Assembly (NCBI RefSeq): GCF_013401515.1
Contig: NZ_CP058529.1
Span: 1,922,001 to 1,986,000 of the forward strand
Direction of reading: 5' to 3'
From: Halorarum halophilum
GTDB lineage: Archaea > Halobacteriota > Halobacteria > Halobacteriales > Haloferacaceae
Length of the DNA stretch: 64,000 nucleotides
This document shows positions 51,687-59,124 of this stretch, one piece after another (position 1 is the first letter of the stretch; each line of letters begins with the position of its first letter). A program made the translations under genes and the position numbers. The notes below the pieces were generated by a model. That model was not told the DNA's origin, ran no database searches, and was given only the letters and a program-made list of their open reading frames with translations.

Positions 51687-52727
51687 ATGACCGCGGACGA
51701 CGCCAGTCCTGTCGGCCACACTCCAGGTGAGGCCCCTCCCGGCGGCGCTCCCGTCGAGGTCGAAACCGGCGCCCGCCTCCACGTCGGCTTCGGCAACCTC
51801 AGCCTCGCCCACGAGCGCCTGTACGGGGCGGCCGGCGTCGGCGTCGACCGGCCGGGCGTCAGGTTGACCGCGGCCCCGGCGGACGAAGTCGTCTGCGACC
51901 ACGACACGGCGCGACGGTACGCGGAGCGGGTCTGCGGCCTCCTGGACCTCCCCGGTGCCCGCATCGACGTGGACCGGACGCTCCCGCGACACATGGGGCT
52001 CGGGAGCGGCACGCAGCTCTCGCTCGCGGTGCTCGCCGGCGTCGCCCGGGCCTACGGCAGCGAACCGCGAGTCCGCGAACGCGCGCCGGCGCTCGGACGG
52101 GGCGGTCGCTCGGGCGTCGGGGTGGCGGCCTTCGAGACCGGGGGGTTCGTCCTCGACGCCGGCCACCCGACCGAGCGGTTCACCACCGACCGGCCCGCGG
52201 ATGGCGACTGGACGGTTCCGGCGGTCGCCGCGCGCCACGCCGTCCCCGACGACTGGCGCTTCCTGCTCGTGATTCCGGACGCCGAACCGGGCCGGGCGGA
52301 CGGCCGGGAGGACGATTCGATGCGCGCGGTGGTCGAGGACGCCGACCCCGACGTGGCCGACCGCGTGGCGGGCGTCGTCCAGCGCCGATTGCTCCCCGCC
52401 CTCGCGGAGGGGTCGGTCGAGCGGTTCGGCGCAGCAGTCGGCGAGATCGGCCGGCTCAACGGCGCCTGGTTCGCCGACGAACAGGGCGGCGTCTACCGGC
52501 CGCCGGTGGGCGACGTGGTCGCCGCCCTCCGAGACGCCACCGCCGTCTTCGGCTCCGGGCAGTCGTCCTGGGGGCCGACCGTCTACGGCGTCACCGACGC
52601 CGACCACGCCGACGCGGCCCGCGACGCCGGCCGACGCGCCCTCGACGACGCCGGCGTCGGGGGCGACGTGCTGGTCGTCCGCGCGAGGAACGACGGGGCG
52701 ACCGTCCGCCACGGCGACGAGTTCTGA
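51687..52727 (+). CDS. Beta-ribofuranosylaminobenzene 5'-phosphate synthase homologue
   Basis: 346 residues of the GHMP-kinase fold. A-R-L-H-V-G-F-G-N-L-S-L (about 34) starts the domain and the glycine-rich loop is P-R-H-M-G-L-G-S-G-T-Q-L-S-L. In methanogens the enzyme condenses p-aminobenzoate with PRPP in methanopterin synthesis. Haloarchaea are not known to use methanopterin, so a role in another pterin or a different reaction is inferred. The ATG at 51687 follows GGAGG; an upstream ATG at 51606 is possible. Confidence 0.85.
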   Translation: MTADDASPVGHTPGEAPPGGAPVEVETGARLHVGFGNLSLAHERLYGAAGVGVDRPGVRLTAAPADEVVCDHDTARRYAERVCGLLDLPGARIDVDRTLPRHMGLGSGTQLSLAVLAGVARAYGSEPRVRERAPALGRGGRSGVGVAAFETGGFVLDAGHPTERFTTDRPADGDWTVPAVAARHAVPDDWRFLLVIPDAEPGRADGREDDSMRAVVEDADPDVADRVAGVVQRRLLPALAEGSVERFGAAVGEIGRLNGAWFADEQGGVYRPPVGDVVAALRDATAVFGSGQSSWGPTVYGVTDADHADAARDAGRRALDDAGVGGDVLVVRARNDGATVRHGDEF

Positions 52728-52764
52728 GCCCCACGGACGACGGGCGCTGGTCGACTTACGGACG

Positions 52765-52880
52765 ACGACTGCTCGATCACCACCAGCGACGATGTCCGAC
52801 CGACTGCCGGCAACGATACCTGACTGACTGCCAGCGACGACTCCCGACCGACCGCAGGCGACGACCCCGAACTGACCACG
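52765..52880. repeat. Five degenerate 24-base tandem units
   Basis: Units begin at 52765, 52789, 52813, 52837 and 52861 and all start ACGA. Most contain CGACC or TGACTGACTGC and end CAGCG or GGCG. The last runs into the conserved start of copy E. Confidence 0.65.
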
Positions 52881-52881
52881 G

Positions 52882-53008
52882 GTGGGACTGAAAGGGGCCG
52901 CGGGTGTCGGCGAAGGACGACGACGCTAGCACCGCAGCGCGAGCGAACTGAGTGAGCGAGCGCGAGAAGCACAGCGAGGCGCCCGAGTCGAGAGGCGAGG
53001 GGGCTTTC
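52882..53008 (+). repeat. Copy E of the GGGACTGAAAGGGG element
   Basis: It begins GTGGGACTGAAAGGGGCCG, identical to D in its first 19 bases, and ends GAGGGGGCTTTC. GAAAG (52890-52894) and CTTTC (53004-53008) are complementary. The interior has AGCACCGCAG and GAGCGAACTGAGTGAGCGAG. The inner stem is imperfect compared with B and D. Confidence 0.75.
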
Positions 53009-53125
53009 GCGGTCAGCACGCTAGTTCCCGAGTCGGACGAGCCGAAACGGGAGATGACGGATAAGGAGTATCGAACCCTCGAATCCCAGCACAACGACTA
53101 AGCACACACCCTCGACACGCACGGT

Positions 53126-53962
53126 ATGGCCCGTATGCCGTTCGGCGTGGCGCAACTCGACTCCGTGCTCGGCGGCGGCGCCCCCGAGGGAAACGCCGTG
53201 CTCGTCGCCGGCGAGTCCGGCGCCGGCGCCCGGGAGTTCGCCTACACGAGCGCCGCGATGAACACGCTCGCGAACGCCGATTCGGAGCTGTTCGACCTGT
53301 ACTACGGCGAGCTCGACGGGGACGCCACCGTCCCCGAGGAGGTCCACTACATCTCCTTCACGGCCGGCGAGGACTACGTCGAACGGGAGCTCCGCTACAC
53401 GATGGCCGACGAGATCGTCGACGCCGTCGTGGAGCCGATGCGGTTCGCCGACTTCACCCCCGAGTACTTCCAGCTCTCGGCCATCCCCCGCGAGTGGTAC
53501 ATGGGCGAGACGACCTCCCTCCGGGACCTCGGCCGGGGCGCCAACCGCGACGGCGTGCTCACCGCGCTCGGGGAGTACCTCACCGACCACGCGGCCGGGA
53601 ACCTCGTCGTCGTCGACTCCATCACGGACCTCATCGGCGCCGCCGGCGGCGAGGTGGCGTGGGACGACGTGGCGACGCTCGTGCGCGGGCTCGGCAAGGC
53701 GGCCCACTCGTGGGGCGGCCTGCTGCTCGTGCTCGCGAACACCGACGCCATCGACGACCGGCAGCTCGGCCAGCTCGTCGACGGGAGCGGTGGGAGCTTC
53801 CAGTTCAGCTGGGAGACCGGCGGCTCGAAGCGCGCCCGGACGATGGTCGTGCGGGAGTTCCGCGGCGTGCTCTCCCAGCTGGAATCAGAGAACATCGTCC
53901 GCTTCGAGACGGAGATCCACGACGGCGGGCTGGACATCAGCGACGTGCGGAAGATACGATAA
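53126..53962 (+). CDS. RadA/KaiC-like protein with degenerate P-loop
   Basis: 278 residues of the RecA-like haloarchaeal 'HTR-like' group. It begins M-P-F-G-V-A-Q-L-D-S-V-L-G-G-G, as KaiC/RadA proteins do, but Walker A is G-E-S-G-A-G-A-R-E, lacking the essential Lys-Thr/Ser. Walker B-like N-L-V-V-V-D-S-I-T-D-L is present at about 160. Thus nucleotide hydrolysis is doubtful. Such proteins may act as signalling adaptors. The two downstream genes are on the same strand and close. Confidence 0.85.
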   Translation: MARMPFGVAQLDSVLGGGAPEGNAVLVAGESGAGAREFAYTSAAMNTLANADSELFDLYYGELDGDATVPEEVHYISFTAGEDYVERELRYTMADEIVDAVVEPMRFADFTPEYFQLSAIPREWYMGETTSLRDLGRGANRDGVLTALGEYLTDHAAGNLVVVDSITDLIGAAGGEVAWDDVATLVRGLGKAAHSWGGLLLVLANTDAIDDRQLGQLVDGSGGSFQFSWETGGSKRARTMVVREFRGVLSQLESENIVRFETEIHDGGLDISDVRKIR

Positions 53963-54014
53963 CTGGTAGCCACGACCATATTCTTAAGTAGGGTACCCGA
54001 AAGACGTTGGATAG

Positions 54015-54854
54015 ATGGCCGGTGAGCAGGTGGACGCGCTGCCGGATGGCTTACGCGAGTGGGTACACGCCAGGGCCGAGGAGACCGATCGGTCCCCAGC
54101 GGACGTGCTGGCCCGTGCGACCGCCGCGTACCGGCTGCTGAACGACTACGAGGGCGACCTCGACGGGCTCGGAGGGTTCCCGGAGAACGCCGACCGCGTC
54201 GACGGGAACACGCTGCTCGGCCTCTCGGAGACGGTCGCGGAGCTCGACGAACGCGTCGCGACCGTGGAGGACGACCTCGACGAGAAGATCGACGACGTGC
54301 GGAGCCGCGTCGTCCAGGTGAAACGCGAGACCGATGGGAAGGCCGACGCGGACCACGACCACCCCGACCTCCGGCGCACCGCCGAGACAGCCGAGGTGCT
54401 CGCCGACGACGTGGAGGACCTCCGGGCGGACCTCGACGACCTCGAGTCGACGTTCGAGGAGGGGTTCGCCAACTACGAGGAGGTGCTGGAGTACCTCACC
54501 GACGCGACCGAGGAGCTGGAGGGGAAGGCGAACACGCTCGCCTCGGTCGCCGCCGAGGTCCGCACCCGCCTCGGGAACCTGGAGGCCCGCGAGGCCCGCA
54601 CCCGCGCCGCGGCGGAGCTGAAGGACGAGGCGAACCGGCTCGGGGTCGAGACGGCGACCTGCGGCGCGTGCAGTTCGAAGGTCAGCCTCGGCCTGCTGTC
54701 GGCCCCGGAGTGCCCGAACTGCGGCGGCACCTTCGAGGCGGTCGAGGGGTCGCGCGGCTTCTTCGGCTCGGCCACGCTGACCGTCGGAACGCGACCCGCG
54801 CTGGAGGGGGAGACGGCGGAGGAACTCGGCCCGGAGGACATCTTCGATGACTGA
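54015..54854 (+). CDS. Coiled-coil protein with C-terminal zinc ribbon
   Basis: 279 residues. An N-terminal ribbon-helix-helix-like segment (L-P-D-G-L-R-E-W-V-H-A-R-A-E-E) is followed by a long coiled coil (about 75-210) and a zinc ribbon C-G-A-C...C-P-N-C-G (about 219-245). A TTAAG box 29 bases before the ATG suits a leaderless promoter. It overlaps the next gene by eight bases, so the two are co-translated. Function unknown. Confidence 0.8.
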   Translation: MAGEQVDALPDGLREWVHARAEETDRSPADVLARATAAYRLLNDYEGDLDGLGGFPENADRVDGNTLLGLSETVAELDERVATVEDDLDEKIDDVRSRVVQVKRETDGKADADHDHPDLRRTAETAEVLADDVEDLRADLDDLESTFEEGFANYEEVLEYLTDATEELEGKANTLASVAAEVRTRLGNLEAREARTRAAAELKDEANRLGVETATCGACSSKVSLGLLSAPECPNCGGTFEAVEGSRGFFGSATLTVGTRPALEGETAEELGPEDIFDD

Positions 54855-55383
54855 GGACGACGACGCGGACGACCTTGACGGGACGACGCGACCGGAGATC
54901 CGGAACCCCTTCGCCGACTCGTCCGACGCGGGTCGGGACGACGACTTCCCGGTCGACCCCGGCGACGCCGACGACGCCACCGACGCCGAACCGGCCGAGG
55001 AGCGCGACGTCCCGTTCGCCGGGCTGGCGGCCGAGACGCGCGAACGCCGACGCCGGCGCGAGGGGGCCGACAACGACCCGTTCGAGCAGATGGAGGTCTC
55101 GGCGATCGACGCCGACGACCTGTGGGAGTCGCTGGACGACGTGGACCCGGAGGACGCCCCGGGCGGCACAGCGGAGCGCGTCGGCGAGACGGACTCCCGG
55201 CCGGAGCACGTCGTGAACAAGCGGGAGTACTGCCAGCGGTGCCGGTTCCTCTCCGCCCCGCCGGACCTCTCGTGCGGCCACGAGGGGACGGACATCGTGG
55301 AGGCGGTCGACGCCGACCGCTTCCGGGTCCGCGGCTGTCCGATGGTGACCGACGAGGGCGGGCCGACGTTCGAGAACCCCTGA
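54847..55383 (+). CDS. Acidic protein with a C-terminal Cys-rich domain
   Basis: 178 residues. The first 110 residues are acidic and disordered. The C-terminal 60 have K-R-E-Y-C-Q-R-C-R-F and C-G-H-E-G then V-R-G-C-P-M-V, four to five Cys plus a His suggestive of zinc. I recall this domain as a haloarchaeal DUF (about DUF8135), function unknown. Overlap with the coiled-coil zinc protein suggests they work in one complex. Confidence 0.8.
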   Translation: MTEDDDADDLDGTTRPEIRNPFADSSDAGRDDDFPVDPGDADDATDAEPAEERDVPFAGLAAETRERRRRREGADNDPFEQMEVSAIDADDLWESLDDVDPEDAPGGTAERVGETDSRPEHVVNKREYCQRCRFLSAPPDLSCGHEGTDIVEAVDADRFRVRGCPMVTDEGGPTFENP

Positions 55384-55414
55384 TTTATCCGACCACATCG
55401 CCTAGGCCCGGGTG

Positions 55415-55738
55415 ATGCAGTTCTGCGACGAGTGCGGCTCGATGATGGTCTCCGAGGACGGCGTCATGGTGTGCACCTCCTGTGGCCACGCAGAGGAGCG
55501 GGACGAGGAGCTCGCCGCGCAGTTCGTCTCGACGGAGGAGCAGAGCGACGACGACGTCATCGAGACGGAGGAGGGCGCGAACTTCGAGGGGAAACCCACC
55601 TCGAACGACGTCCACTGCGACAAGTGCGGCCACGGCGTCGCCTGGTACACGATCAAGCAGACCGGCGCGGCGGACGAGCCGCCGACGCGCTTCTTCAAAT
55701 GTAAGGAGTGCGGCTATCGATGGCGGGAGTACAACTGA
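55415..55738 (+). CDS. tfs: Transcription factor S (TFIIS/RPB9-like)
   Basis: 107 residues. It stimulates RNA cleavage by arrested RNA polymerase. Two zinc ribbons: C-D-E-C-G...C-T-S-C-G (about 4-27) and C-D-K-C-G...C-K-E-C-G (about 68-102). The acidic Asp-Glu of the catalytic hairpin is in A-A-D-E-P-P-T-R-F. It ends Y-R-W-R-E-Y-N, as expected. GATTTATC 28 bases before the ATG, at the end of the preceding gene, is a likely promoter. A GTG one codon upstream is possible. Confidence 0.95.
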   Translation: MQFCDECGSMMVSEDGVMVCTSCGHAEERDEELAAQFVSTEEQSDDDVIETEEGANFEGKPTSNDVHCDKCGHGVAWYTIKQTGAADEPPTRFFKCKECGYRWREYN

Positions 55739-55804
55739 GCTAGACGCGCAGACAACCGATCCCACGACGATACGACTTTACATCAGCACCCATTCGCCTC
55801 GTCC

Positions 55805-56209
55805 GTGTCCCTCCAGGATCGACTCGGACCGTGGCACGGTCTCCTGATCCTCGTCTTCCTCGTCGCCACAGGCCTGTCGCTCGCGCGCGCCGAGGAGCTG
55901 ACCGCCGTGGCGGGCCTTTCGGCCGTCCTCTACGGACTGCTCGCCGTCGTCCTGTTGCAGTTCACCGTCGGCAACGTCTGGGCGTACGCCGTCGAGTACC
56001 GCGACGCCGGCGGGGCGTGGAGCGACCTGCCGTTCCTCGCGCCGCTCGTCTTCGGCGTCTGCTGGGGCGTGTTCGCCTTCTCCACGACGCGATCGGTCGG
56101 CGTGGCCGCCTGGGCAGCGTTCTGGGGGTTCGCCATCGTCGCCGCGATCACGGCGGTCGCCGTCTGGCTGCTCCTCGGCTACCGCGAGGGCTCAGAGCCG
56201 GCCGGCTAA
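55805..56209 (+). CDS. Four-helix membrane protein
   Basis: 134 residues from a GTG. Hydrophobic helices at about 10-27, 32-53, 75-95 and 102-126. CTTTAC centred 26 bases upstream fits a leaderless transcript. It overlaps the convergent hydrolase gene by 18 bases. Function unknown. Confidence 0.75.
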   Translation: MSLQDRLGPWHGLLILVFLVATGLSLARAEELTAVAGLSAVLYGLLAVVLLQFTVGNVWAYAVEYRDAGGAWSDLPFLAPLVFGVCWGVFAFSTTRSVGVAAWAAFWGFAIVAAITAVAVWLLLGYREGSEPAG

Positions 56210-56881
56210 CCACGAGCCGACCGCCTCGCCCACCTTCCCCGCCCGCCCGATGTAGAAGTGGTCCGCCGCGAACTCGACGACCTCGTGGTCCAGTTCGCGG
56301 GCGCGCTCGACCGTCGGCTTCCAGTCCACCGTGTCGTCCCTGGTGCCGTACACCACCTGCACCGGGCAGGCGACCCGGTCGAGCGCCTCGACCGAGTCGA
56401 GCCCGGCCGCGACCCGTCGGGCCGGCGAGAGCACGCTCACCGCCGCGGGGTCCGTCTCGGCCGCGGCGTTCAGCGCGATGCAGCCGCCGAAGCTGAAGCC
56501 GAACAACCCGACCGCGTCGTATCGGTCGCGGGCCCAGCCCACCGCGTTGCAGGCGTCGGCGAGTTCGCCCCGGCCCTCGTTCCAGTCGCCGTAGTCGAAC
56601 CGGAGGCAGTCGACGCCGCGCTCGCCGAGCACGTCGCTGACCGCCCGTAACCGCTCGTCGCCGCGGTGTCCCCGGTGCTGGGGGTGGGGCGGGCAGGCGA
56701 CAACGCACGAGTCGGCGCCGGTACCGGCATCACCCTCGACAGCAGCGTCCGCGTCGGTATCGCCGTCCGCGCCGCCGGCGACGTCGAGCGTCGCCCGGAC
56801 GTCTCGCCCGCCCGGCACCAGCACTGCCGTTCCGTCGTTCGCGCCCCTCCCGCCGTCCGTCGCGGCGTCACCGTCGGTCAT
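56192..56881 (-). CDS. Alpha/beta hydrolase (dienelactone-hydrolase-like)
   Basis: 229 residues. A cytoplasmic alpha/beta hydrolase with nucleophile elbow G-F-S-F-G-G (Ser about 125), C-P-P-H-P-Q-H-R-G early, and an acid/His pair in Y-G-T-R-D-D-T-V-D and A-D-H-F-Y-I. An acidic insert of about 20 residues occupies residues 38-58. Probably an esterase of unknown substrate. Confidence 0.85.
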   Translation of the reverse strand: MTDGDAATDGGRGANDGTAVLVPGGRDVRATLDVAGGADGDTDADAAVEGDAGTGADSCVVACPPHPQHRGHRGDERLRAVSDVLGERGVDCLRFDYGDWNEGRGELADACNAVGWARDRYDAVGLFGFSFGGCIALNAAAETDPAAVSVLSPARRVAAGLDSVEALDRVACPVQVVYGTRDDTVDWKPTVERARELDHEVVEFAADHFYIGRAGKVGEAVGSWLAGRL

Positions 56882-56941
56882 GCGCTCGACTCCGTCTCGC
56901 CGCGCGAAAACACTGGCGGGGGACTCCTAACGCGGGTGAGA

Positions 56942-56947
56942 TTTATA
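56942..56947 (+). promoter_or_regulatory. TATA box of the pspA gene
   Basis: TTTATA centred 26 bases before the ATG at 56971, with upstream GTGAGA purine-rich sequence as BRE. Predicts a leaderless transcript. Confidence 0.7.
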
Positions 56948-56970
56948 CGGCGGACTCGCCAAAGCGGATT

Positions 56971-57804
56971 ATGGGAATCCTCTCTCGTGCGTCCTACGTC
57001 ATCCGCTCGAAGTTCAACGCGATCCTCAACAGGGCGGAGGACCCCACCGAGACGCTCGATTACAGCTACGAGCAGATGCGCGACGAGCTCCAGCAGGTGA
57101 AACAGGGCATCGCGGACCTGACCACCCAGAAGAAGCGCCTGGAGATCCAGAAGCGCCGGCTCGAGGAGAACGTCGAGAAGCACAACGAGCAGGCCCGCGA
57201 GGCGGTCCAGCAGGACCGCGAGGACCTCGCCCGCCGCGCCCTCGACAAGAAGAAGTCCAAGATGAACCAGATCGAGGACCTCGAGGGCCAGATCGCGGAG
57301 CTCCAGAACACCCAGGACCGGCTCGTCGACAAGAAGGACGAGCTCCAGAACCGCATCGACGAGTTCCGGACGAAGAAGGAGACGATGAAGGCGCGCTACG
57401 AGGCCGCCGAGGCGTCGACGCGCGTGTCCGAGGCGATGACGGGCGTCGGCGACGAGATGGAGGACGTCGGTCGCTCCATCGAGCGCGCCGAGGAACGCAC
57501 CGAGGAGATGGAGGCCCGCTCGCAGGCGATGGACGAACTCGAGACCACGGGCGCGTTCGACGACGCCCTCTCGGACGAGGACGCCATCGACCGGGAGCTC
57601 GAGGGCGGCCGCACCGACCGCGAGATCGACGCGGAGCTGGAGACGCTGAAGGCCGAGTTCGGCAAGGCGGACGCCGACGGTGCGGACGAGGAGAGCTCCG
57701 CGGAGGCCGACGAAGCCGCCGCCGAGGCGGACCTGGAGCCGTCCGATGAGGAGGTCGAGGCGGAGCTCGAGGAGATCAAGCAGGAGGAGAACGAGGGGAA
57801 CTGA
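56971..57804 (+). CDS. pspA: PspA/IM30 (ESCRT-III-like) membrane-remodelling protein
   Basis: 277 residues. An N-terminal amphipathic start M-G-I-L-S-R-A-S-Y-V-I-R-S-K-F-N-A-I-L and D-P-T-E-T-L are diagnostic. A long coiled coil (about 30-190) follows, then an acidic tail. It forms ring or rod polymers that protect the cell membrane under stress. It stands alone with its own promoter. Confidence 0.94.
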   Translation: MGILSRASYVIRSKFNAILNRAEDPTETLDYSYEQMRDELQQVKQGIADLTTQKKRLEIQKRRLEENVEKHNEQAREAVQQDREDLARRALDKKKSKMNQIEDLEGQIAELQNTQDRLVDKKDELQNRIDEFRTKKETMKARYEAAEASTRVSEAMTGVGDEMEDVGRSIERAEERTEEMEARSQAMDELETTGAFDDALSDEDAIDRELEGGRTDREIDAELETLKAEFGKADADGADEESSAEADEAAAEADLEPSDEEVEAELEEIKQEENEGN

Positions 57805-58038
57805 ACCGGGCGGGGAACCGACCTCCGAGCCGGTGACCGACCCGCCAGCCGGCGAGCCGACCGGCGGACAGGACCCTTCTCCGGTGGCCCGCGACGGGCG
57901 AGCCGCAGCCGACGAAATCGAGGCGCCGGCGACAGCCTCCGCGGGCGCACCCCCAGGCCGCGGTGGAAGCTTCGATTCCTACTCGACGCGGACCGCCGAT
58001 TCCTCTCCAGGGCGTTCGTGCTGCTCGTGTTCGCCGAC

Positions 58039-59124
58039 TCAGCGCTCGACGGCGCCCGTCCCGTTCCGGGTCAGCCCCGCGAGGTCGATCCGCCCCTCCG
58101 GGACGGGGACGCCCTCGAAGGGGTCCTCGGCGAGCAGCAGGCTCCCGTCGAGGTCGGCGTAGTCGAGCAGCGGCGCGAGCTGACAGCCCGCGGCGATGGC
58201 AGCGTTCGTCTCGACCATGCAGCCGAGCATCACCTCCAGTCCGTGCGCGCGGGCCGCGTGGATCATCCGTTTCGCTTCGAGCAGGCCCCCGCACTTCATC
58301 AGCTTCAGGTTCGCGACGTCACAGCGGTCGGCGATCCGGGGGACGTCCGCGAGCGTGACGCACGACTCGTCGGCGGCGATGGGGAGTTCCGAGCGCTCGT
58401 AGGCGAACTTCAGCCCCTCGGGCTCGTCGGCTGGAACCGGCTGTTCGACGAACTCGACGCCCAGATCCGCCAGCCAGCGGCTCTTCTCGACCGTCTCGCG
58501 TGGGGTCCACGCCTCGTTCGCGTCCACGCGGATCGTCGCGTCGGGCGCCTCCTCCCGGACGGCCTCCACGAGCTCCCGGTCCCGGTCGGTGCCGAGTTTC
58601 AGTTTCAGGATCCCGTAGTCGGCGTCGACCGCCTCCTGGGTCTTCTCGCGCATCGCGTCGAGGTCGTCCAGCCCGATGGTGAACGACGTGTCCGGCGCGT
58701 CCGCGGCGTTCAGCCCCCAGAGTCGGTGCAGCGGTACGCCGAGCCGTTTCGCCGCGAGGTCGTGCAGCGCGATGCTCACGGCGCAGCGCGCGGCCGGGTT
58801 GTCCTCGACGACCGTCCGCATCCGCCCCTCGACCTCGGCGAGCGCGTGCGGGTCGTCGACCTCCTCGACGACCGCGAGCAGGTCCGGGAGCACGGCCTCG
58901 ACGGTGGCCGCCGTCTCGCCGTAGTGGGCGGCGGGCGCCGCGGCGCCGACCCCGGTCATCGCCCCTTCGTCGCCGGACTGCGTCCGGCTGCAAGAGGCGC
59001 TTTGCGCCTCACTGTCGCTGATCCGGACGACGACGTTCTCGGCCTCGGTCTGGGTCCCCCGGGAGATGGTGAAGTCGTGTTCGAGCGGGAGCGACACGCG
59101 CTCGAACGAGGTCGAGAGGCTCAC
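58039..59124 (-). CDS. dgcA: N-acetyl-D-glutamate racemase (DgcA), dipeptide-epimerase-like enolase
   Basis: 361 residues from the GTG at 59122-59124. Enolase-superfamily muconate/dipeptide epimerase type: catalytic K-x-K in L-K-L-K-L, metal ligands in R-V-D-A-N-E, V-E-Q-P-V and A-A-D-E-S-C, and K-L-M-K-C-G-G as second lysine. Its start overlaps the upstream DUF1611 gene by four bases. Such neighbours were characterised as the DgcN-DgcA D-glutamate catabolic pair, including in haloarchaea; dipeptide epimerase activity is the alternative. Residues 39-51 are an insertion encoded by two palindromes. Confidence 0.85.
   Translation of the reverse strand: MSLSTSFERVSLPLEHDFTISRGTQTEAENVVVRISDSEAQSASCSRTQSGDEGAMTGVGAAAPAAHYGETAATVEAVLPDLLAVVEEVDDPHALAEVEGRMRTVVEDNPAARCAVSIALHDLAAKRLGVPLHRLWGLNAADAPDTSFTIGLDDLDAMREKTQEAVDADYGILKLKLGTDRDRELVEAVREEAPDATIRVDANEAWTPRETVEKSRWLADLGVEFVEQPVPADEPEGLKFAYERSELPIAADESCVTLADVPRIADRCDVANLKLMKCGGLLEAKRMIHAARAHGLEVMLGCMVETNAAIAAGCQLAPLLDYADLDGSLLLAEDPFEGVPVPEGRIDLAGLTRNGTGAVER
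58972..59010. repeat. In-frame double-palindrome insertion within dgcA
   Basis: Two perfect seven-base stems, GCCGGAC-TGC-GTCCGGC (58972-58988) and GAGGCGC-TTT-GCGCCTC (58994-59010), separated by five bases. Together 39 bases, exactly 13 codons, adding E-A-Q-S-A-S-C-S-R-T-Q-S-G to a loop. GCGAC flanks it on both sides (gene strand). This looks like a small palindromic mobile element. Confidence 0.65.

Larger units (their letters stand above)
52728..53125. other. Intergenic region with a 24-base tandem array and element copy E
   Basis: 398 bases without a gene. A degenerate tandem array (52765-52880) runs directly into copy E of the dispersed element (52882-53008). The remainder, GAGTATCGAACCC to the start at 53126, contains a possible promoter near 53060-53075. 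Confidence 0.6.
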
